64,000 nt of DNA from Calliopum simillimum. Its lineage: Eukaryota; Arthropoda; Insecta; Diptera; Lauxaniidae. This document shows positions 57,775 through 64,000 of the stretch, in pieces. The notes beneath the pieces were generated by a model. That model worked only from the letters and a program-made list of their open reading frames with translations, was not told the DNA's origin and searched no databases. Position numbers and translations under genes: made by a program. Within the stretch, counting starts at the first letter, position 1. Each line of letters opens with the position of its first letter. The stretch is taken from NCBI GenBank assembly GCA_951812925.1, contig OX638369.1:45813061-45877060 (forward strand), written 5' to 3'.

Positions 57775-58376
57775 CACATTGGTCTAGAATGCTATTCTAG
57801 CTGGTCATAACTCTATCTTGGTTATTTTTTATAAAAAAAAATATCAGCTTTTATGTTTTGGGGGTCGCTGACTCTTAATCTGAAAACGATTTTTTAAAAA
57901 TCAAAATGGCGGATCCGAAATGGCGGACAATTTTCTTGAAAAGTAATTATATCACGATAAAACTATGGTTAAGGCGGTTTTTGTGGTTTTGTGGTCACTG
58001 TTTTCGAATTCACTTTCATCTTTTTTTTTTAAACAAAATGGCGGACCGTTTTATTAAAAACTGATTACATCACAACAAAATTGTGGCTAAGGGGGTTTTT
58101 TAGGTCGCTGATTTCGGATTCGGTATCATATTTTTTGAAACAAAATGGCGAAGCAAAAATGGCGGACAATTTTCTTAAAAACTGATTATATCATGGCAAA
58201 ATTGTGACTAAGGGAGTTTTACAGTTCGCTTATTTTGAATTCGGTACCATCTTTTTTATAAACAAAATGGCAGATCCAAAATGGCGGACAATTTCCTTAA
58301 AAATTGACGAAATTTTCTTAAAAATTTACCATATCACGACAAAAATGTGGCTAAAGGGTTTTTTGAGGTCGCAATT
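57775..58376 (+). repeat. ~120 bp tandem repeats with AAAATGGCGG motifs, next to a Transib-type end
   Basis: Four imperfect units between about 57895 and 58376 share AAAATGGCGGACAATTTTCT, TATCACGACAAAA and TGTGGCTAAGGG. AATGGCG-type motifs occur about seven times. Immediately upstream, CGTCG (57770-57774) is followed by CACATTGGTCTAG, which resembles a Transib-type terminus. No matching right end was found. The repeats may be the body of that element. Confidence 0.45.
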
Positions 58377-59951
58377 AAAAATTTTAGTCTCTAATGGAGG
58401 TGGGCGTGTCCTTGACACGATCACGCCTATTTTCATCGAGTGACTTAATGTTATCAATACTAACTCAGATATTAAACATTGTTGTTGTATCGAAATATTC
58501 ACAGAGTTATGGCCATTTAGACTTTTGGTCCCATTTTCAAGAAATAAATAGACGCTGCTTATACTATTTCAGATATCGAATTTTATTGCCTTATCTCAAA
58601 TAGTTTGGCTGTTATTAGTTTTACGAAACTAGAGTTTTTGCAAGAATACAGAAAAGTCGCTGAAGATAAACTAATAATAGTCCATAATGAGGTGTGAATT
58701 GGCGCCAGATAAAGAACCTCATATTACACACTTAAATGATCTAGCCATTGCAAAATTTAAGTTATAGTCCACAGAGTGCAAAATTCGCAAATTTGGGAAA
58801 GTAAATTAGAGATTTTTTGTGATGATCCAGATATATTTTTGATATTGAAAAAACTAACATCTAAGTAAGCAAATCTTTAGAAAATAAATCAAGTTATTTT
58901 TACTACAAGTTTCAGGAGGTAAGATCATTTGATTTAAAAGATACACTAATTTAAACTTTCACATATTTTAACAGATTTTTTGAAAAAACCACCATTTTCT
59001 GAATTCATCAAGTTTAAGATAAATCTTTATAATATGAAATAGAAAAAAATGAAAATTTTGCCACTTTTATTCATTGCCATCACTCAAAATATTCCACTGT
59101 GCAAAAGCGAGTAAATAAACAACGAACGGCACTACGTCATATTACTTATTTGTATTCGTATGCTGTGTGCGTCATGTTGTTTGTATGGGTTTTCGCGTAG
59201 TTTTTTGTTGTTATTGTCAATTACCCAGCTGTTGGACGCGCGTACGAACATTTGATGCGTTTTTCGACCATCTTCAACACTAGCCTCTCCTCCCCCAACC
59301 CCCTTCCATATGCAACATCAGCATTTTACGTGCTTTTTCTGGTAGGATGTATGTAGAGACCACTAGCGCGCCACGGCTGCCTGCCTGCCAGTAAAATTGC
59401 GTTTGTGTACAGCTCATTTGGCCACCACTGTAGAGCAATTATTTAGTGCGTTATTGTTTTGGTTTTTATTTGTTTTTGTAATCTGTAGCGTGTATAGTGC
59501 GTGGGATACGCACCGCTTACAAATAAATGTTGGCAACACAATAATGTGGGATATGGCGCATATGCTCTGTGTGCCCAGGATAAGGATTTGTTGTTGCGTA
59601 GGCGGCGGTGGCGGCAGCTTAGAGTGGGAAGGACGAATGTCGTTTGTGGTATTTTGTTTGCGCTTGTAATCTGCTGTTTGGATTTATTACGAGTAATAGT
59701 TGGTGGAAAAGTAAATTGTAGCGTATTTAAGTGTTGTCTGCCTTTCAGTTTGTACTCACTGTCCAATTTATTTGTTATTGAATCCCCTGAAGTAAATTAA
59801 ATAATTGTAGCCAACTTAGGGAAAAAACAGGTGTGGAATTAAATAAGTACAGTTTGGGAAATAAAACGATGAGCAAATTTTGAATGTGCAAATTTAAGAA
59901 TTTAAATATCAAATTTGTGTTAAAAAACTCGAAATTTAAATCTACTTTCAG

Positions 59952-60090
59952 TGTGTCGCCAAGATTTCTTCCGTTTACTGGCAGAGTAATGAGGAAAGTG
60001 TGGAAAGTGATAAACATCAGCGCATTCCTGTGCTAGAATCCAGAGAGACAGTTGTACCCAAATCACGCTTGTTGGACAAAGCAGTAGAAG
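59952..60090 (+). CDS. beat: beat-family gene, exon closing Ig domain 2
   Basis: This exon follows TACTTTCAG and ends before GTGAGT at 60091. It opens directly with the second Ig2 cysteine: CVAKISSVYWQSNEESVES, then HQRIPVLESRETVVP and KSRLLDKAVE, ending on one base of a split codon. CVA-I---YW is the usual closing strand of Beat Ig2. The frame is open and joins the previous exon in phase 0. Its integrity argues that the TGA upstream is recent, tolerated by readthrough, or an error. Confidence 0.88.
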
Positions 60091-60127
60091 GTGAGTAGAG
60101 TTCTTATTTTAAAGATAATTTTTTTAA

Positions 60128-60218
60128 GAAAAATTGCCGAGCCGAAATTTGAACCAACATTGTTCATGGTAAGTCAAGTCATAAGACCGATGCACTATCG
60201 TTGCTCTAGCATCGTGCG
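60128..60218 (-). ncRNA. tRNA-like sequence (pseudogene or SINE head)
   Basis: On the minus strand there is an A-box-like TAGAGCAACGATAGTGC. About 50 bases later comes the B-box-like GTTGGTTCAAATTTC, then GGCTCGGC and a run of five T residues that could terminate Pol III. The anticodon stem pairs poorly and the acceptor stem is not closed, so a functional tRNA is unlikely. Confidence 0.35.
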
Positions 60219-60561
60219 AATTAATCATCAACTTGCAATTTTTCTATCCCTATAATTAAAATTGCAAAATGGTCTGGTAAGTCTTTGTGGCGGATGATAA
60301 AACATACATAAATTAGAATTGTACGATTTTGTATGAAGTAAAATACAATCATCCCGTAATCGACTGAAAAGTTTAGAAGGACACTTAAAAACGTTATCTG
60401 CATTATTTTTGTATTTCATTCCAAGAAAAACCTATGGAGCACTTTTGATTCTACTGAAGGCTCATTTTGGCTAAAAAAACATGGTTTTCGGTCATAAATT
60501 TTACTATAAACTTTTTTATGGTATTCACAATATTCGGATCCCAAAATCATTTTTTTTTTTT

Positions 60562-60882
60562 ACGTTTTCAATTACGCGGTCGAAAAAATGATTTTTTTAC
60601 TCAAAAGTAAGGCATATAACGAAAAAAAGGATAAGCAAAAATGATTCGAATTATCCAAAGAATATATGTAATTTTTTTCAAAATTTTTTGAGATATTTTA
60701 TTGTTTTGGAAATTTTTTTTTTTTATTTTTTTATAAAGTTTTGAAAAATTATAAAATATCTCAAAAAATTCTGATAAAATACAGACGCATTTTTTTAACA
60801 ACTCTAAGCATTTTTTGCCCTACACATTTTTTTCGTTTGAGTAAAATATCTTTTTTCCGACCGCGTAATTGAAAACCGTTAA
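60562..60882. repeat. Palindrome related to the 5.06-6.40 kb foldback
   Basis: GTTTTCAATTACGCGGTCG near 60565 is inverted near 60860-60880 (CGACCGCGTAATTGAAAAC). The inner sequence CTCTAAGCATTTTTTGCCC resembles the arm of the palindrome at 5056-6397. Arms are about 100-150 bp and AT-rich. Confidence 0.55.
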
Positions 60883-60906
60883 AAAATCGATTTTGGATTG
60901 CGAATA

Positions 60907-61826
60907 TTATCTATATCTATATCTATATCTATATCTATATCTACACCTACATCTATATCTATATCTATATCTATATCTATATCTATATCTATATCTATAT
61001 CTATATCTATATCTATATCTATATCTATATCTATATCTATATCTATATCTATATCTATATCTATATCTATATCTATATCTATATCTATATCTATATCTAT
61101 ATCTATATCTACATCTACATCTATATCTATATCTATATCTATATCTATATCTATATCTATATCTATATCTATATCTATATCTATTTCTATATCTATATCT
61201 ATATCTATATCTATATCTATATCTATATCTATATCTATATCTATATCTATATCTATATCTATATCTATATCTATATCTATATCTATATCTATATCTATAT
61301 CTATATCTATATCTATATCTATATCTATATCTATATCTACATCTATATCTATATCTATATCTATATCTATATCTATATCTATATCTATAGATATCTATAT
61401 CTATATCTATATCTATATCTATATCTATATCTATATCTATATCTATATCTATATCTATATCTATATCTATATCTATATCTATATCTATATCTATATCTAT
61501 ATCTATATCTATATCTATATCTATATCTATATCTATATCTATATCTATATCTATATCTATATCTATATCTATATCTATATCTATATCTATATCTATATCT
61601 ATATCTATATCTATATCTATATCTATATCTATATCTATATCTATATCTATATCTATATCTATATCTATATCTATATCTATATCTATATCTATATCTATAT
61701 CAATATCTATATCTATATCTATATCTATATCTATATATATATCTATATCTATATCTATATCTATATCTATATCTATATCTATATCTATATCTATATCTAT
61801 ATCTATATCTACATCTATATCTATAA
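60907..61826. repeat. Hexanucleotide array (ATATCT)n
   Basis: About 150 copies of a 6-bp unit (ATATCT/AGATAT) occupy 60907-61826, with sporadic changes (ACATCT, CACCTA, TTTCT). A phase break at about 61387-61392 (ATAGAT) splits the array in two. All long frames over it (SISI, YLYL, DIDI, RYRY) are artefacts of the period being two codons. Confidence 0.97.
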
Positions 61827-62334
61827 TTCCAACAATTTTGAGAAATGTATATAAATGTAAAGTATCATACCAAATAGTTTTAGTAAGATCATTTGTGGCC
61901 GACCTAAATGTTGGTACAAATGTTGGTTCAAACAAATACCAATCAAAAGTACATCATAGGAAAAGAACACAAGCAAAAATTACTAAAAATTTTTGCCCAA
62001 TTTCATGGCCAAAAGTCACGAAAATCAGTTTTTGTTTTAAATAACTTGAAAGACTATTGTAGGCTATTCGGTGCGATTGAAATAAAGAATTTCGCTTTTT
62101 ACTGTAGCTACGACATAAGCCTAAGAACAGCGTTTCTCCCACATCAAGTAAGAATATCTCAAATTCCTGTAGGTATGTATATTGATAATTCTGGGGATGC
62201 TGTCCGATTCAGCGTCGAAAAGTTCATAAGACTGTATGTAAGAAGTGTTCATAGATTTTTTTTTTTCTGAGTGCCTGTGTAATTTAATGACAGCACTGAG
62301 TTGCATGAAAAAGTTATTCAGTTTTAAAGAGCGT

Positions 62335-62895
62335 AAAGTTAAATTCCATCGCGATCTTAGCATAGACACAAGCCACATGACTAAACAGAGCGTTAACAGA
62401 AAATTAACAGAGCACTGTTAAAATTACGCTAGAGGAGATTTCGAGAGAAATGGATGAAATTTCCAATATAATTAAACTGAATGCATCAATCTGGGTGAAA
62501 TTAATAGCAAGTACAACGCGGTTTCAATCTATATCTAACATTATTACAGATTATTTTTTTAAACATAAGAACTTCTCATTTGAACATTGAGATATATAGT
62601 TATAAAAACCCAACATAGTCATTTGGTCACTGTTCACTCATATATCATTGTGCACGGATGAAACCAAAAGCATTACATAGGACATGGAACATCCTTCAAA
62701 ACGACATAAGTACCTGCTTTGTCCAGTTTCTTTTTTGTAAGATACGATTTTTATTTTCAAAAACAAGGACTTTTTGCACCAAAAACCCAGTAGGATGAAC
62801 TGGGCGCTGGTCACTCATATATGATTGTGCACGGATGAAATTAAGTCATGTGGTTTGTGTCTATGCTAAGATCGCGTTGGAATTTAACTTGATGC
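62335..62895. repeat. Palindromic repeat pair
   Basis: GCGATCTTAGCATAGACACA at 62350-62369 is inverted at about 62855-62875. The similarity extends over roughly 60 bp on each arm. Between the arms, CACTCATATAT-ATTGTGCACGG occurs twice as a direct repeat (62636 and 62813). It is probably a non-coding foldback element. Confidence 0.55.
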
Positions 62896-63239
62896 TCTTT
62901 CAGTTTTACACGTACAACCTTCATTTGGCTCATTTTTTCATACATAAATTATTATTTTTTTTGGAGAAAGAGTTAACGGTACCCTCTTGGCAAAAAATTT
63001 TTCTACAAAACTGCATGATTAGATTTTTGAAATTAAGCGCTTTCTAAAACTGTTTCAATAGGTAATGTTGCAATTTCTAAAATTATATTTTAGTTTGGGG
63101 TGTAAATATTTTAAGATTTAAAAGCTATAAGCTTAGTTAATAATTTCTATAATTTAAACATCAATTATAAGCCAATTTTGAAAACAATTCAAAATATTAA
63201 ATGATTTCCTGTTTTTTTACTTACAAATTTTATTTCCAG

Positions 63240-63439
63240 ATAATCAAATCAAAGAAGCCAGCACATCATCTGCCACAACATCAGCTGCAACATCATCAAT
63301 GATGGCGATAGCAACGATACGAATCTCATTGTACGCTCTGCCAGTTTTAATAACATTTTTCAATCATTTTTGCCAATTCATTGAAAATTCATGCTGTCAA
63401 TTGTTGACCGGAACACAGAGCATTCAATCAGCGAGTTAG
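63240..63439 (+). CDS. beat: beat-family gene, terminal coding exon with hydrophobic tail
   Basis: After TATTTCCAG the exon completes the split codon and reads DNQIKEASTSSATTSAATS, a Ser/Thr/Ala-rich stalk. A hydrophobic stretch follows (MAIATIRISLYALPVLITFF), then a Cys-containing end and TAG at 63437-63439. A low-complexity stalk plus a C-terminal hydrophobic segment would fit membrane attachment, either as a GPI signal or a transmembrane anchor. Some Beat proteins are membrane-linked and others secreted. This part evolves quickly, so the exon call rests on the splice site, phase and context more than on conservation. Confidence 0.7.
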
Positions 63440-64000
63440 CAATTAATATCGCCTAAATATTAAAACAACAAGTAATGAGTGATTTATATGGGATTTGGTT
63501 GGCTGAAGCGCCTAAAATGCGGCAAATCAAATTTAAACATTAGGAATAATTATAGCATAGTTAAATAATGAAGAAAGTGAAATACATGGAAGCATATTTT
63601 GCTTAAAGAGTTCTTCCGAGGAAATACTCAAAATTTTTTGTTGTTGAAGAAGAATATTAAATAAATCAATAGAAAAGCAAAAAACAAGTGTGTAGAGAGG
63701 AAAGAAAAAAAGGAAAGAAAGAAAAAATAAAAACCATATCTACAGGCGCTGCTGACGAGTACAAAAAAAGAAGCAAAACAACAACTAAAGCAGTCAATAA
63801 AATGTAAAAGAAGAAGGAAAATATTTTTTTTTTTTTTTGCAAAATATGATATACTTAAACCTACATATATACTGATATTGATGACATTGACATTTCGATT
63901 TTCCTTAGTTTGTGTGTTTCTCTATATGTACATATACTTACTTAAATTTGTCTACGTGTGCATGATGTCTTTTTATTATTTATTTAAAAATTTAAGTAAT
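63440..64000 (+). other. Probable 3' UTR of the beat gene
   Basis: No frame continues past the TAG at 63439. Candidate AATAAA signals occur near 63658, 63726 and 63796, so the transcript may end within this stretch. The rest is A-rich and contains no other recognised feature. Confidence 0.5.

Larger units (their letters stand above)
51651..59951 (+). other. beat intron (about 8.3 kb)
   Basis: The donor is GTAAGT at 51651 and the acceptor is CTTTCAG ending at 59951, phase 0. It contains the Transib-like foldback element, a palindrome at 54000-54260, the AACCGGTT-rich element, a third LINE fragment and ~120 bp tandem repeats. Stretches at 54270-55530 and 58400-59940 show no recognised feature. 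The segment 59380-59660 is somewhat GC-richer and has overlapping short frames on both strands without family signatures. Confidence 0.7.
60091..63239 (+). other. beat intron (about 3.1 kb)
   Basis: The donor is GTGAGT at 60091 and the acceptor is TTTCCAG ending at 63239, phase 1. It holds the tRNA-like sequence at 60128-60218, a palindrome at 60562-60882, the hexanucleotide array at 60907-61826, and a palindrome around 62335-62895. The 120-residue frame at 61908-62270 has no recognised domain and is probably chance. Confidence 0.7.

Noticed and set aside
59397..59800. Overlapping ~100-residue frames on both strands upstream of the fourth visible beat exon
   Set aside because: No family signature, no usable splice sites in phase with the beat exons, and similar openness on both strands indicates composition rather than coding.
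60869..61935. Frames of 173-342 residues (YLYL, SISI, DIDI, RYRY repeats)
   Set aside because: These are translations of the ATATCT hexamer array on both strands and not proteins.

Overview
This is an AT-rich eukaryotic window, almost certainly from a dipteran insect. A tephritid-type fruit fly with large introns is the best fit. The evidence is one multi-exon neural immunoglobulin gene of the insect beaten path (beat) family plus a repeat fauna related to Drosophila DINE-1/INE-1, maT, piggyBac and FB elements. There is no bacterial or phage content, no rRNA, and no CRISPR. The species assignment is inference.

The only host gene I can support with confidence is the beat-family gene on the plus strand. 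Five exons are visible: 9170-9378, 27693-27828, 51388-51650, 59952-60090 and 63240-63439. They have canonical splice signals and compatible phases. The exon or exons with the start codon and signal peptide must lie upstream of the window or are unrecognised. The exons encode two Ig domains and a hydrophobic C-terminal tail. An in-frame TGA at 51618-51620 interrupts the second Ig domain in an otherwise well-conserved exon. A weak candidate for a nested minus-strand terminal exon lies at 34521-34614.

The introns (about 18.3, 23.6, 8.3 and 3.1 kb) and the 9.2 kb upstream are packed with layered transposons. By region: 0-9 kb holds two small inverted-repeat elements, a degenerate LINE, a complete DINE-1-like element, a piggyBac-like MITE inside the loop of a palindrome, and a broken DINE-1-like copy. 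9.6-14.4 kb is a nest: LINE fragment > TTAA-flanked piggyBac-like MITE > 1293 bp maT (DD37D) transposon, followed by a reversed DINE-1-like element that itself hosts a foldback element and a Harbinger-like MITE. 15-31 kb holds palindromic elements, a TA-flanked MITE with a duplicated terminus, and a third complete DINE-1-like element. 31.98-32.83 kb is a pure 8-bp satellite array. 35.5-37.3 kb is a piggyBac relic with both ends, TTAA duplications and a frameshifted transposase. 37.9-38.5 kb holds Pol III B-box repeats. 39-45.3 kb holds two pogo-like MITEs, a fourth complete DINE-1-like element, an FB-like foldback element with arms of ~30 bp repeats, and a hAT-like element hosting a MITE and a LINE insertion. 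49.5-50.5 kb is a tandem duplication. 52.4-53.6 kb is a Transib-type foldback element with CGTCG target duplications. 55.5-56.3 kb is an AACCGGTT-rich element. 60.9-61.8 kb is a hexanucleotide array.

The transposable elements do not form a pathway; they record successive insertions. No clearly new multi-gene system is present. The items most worth checking are the beat TGA, the FB-like and Transib-like foldback elements, and the subterminal palindromes shared by three TTAA-flanked families.
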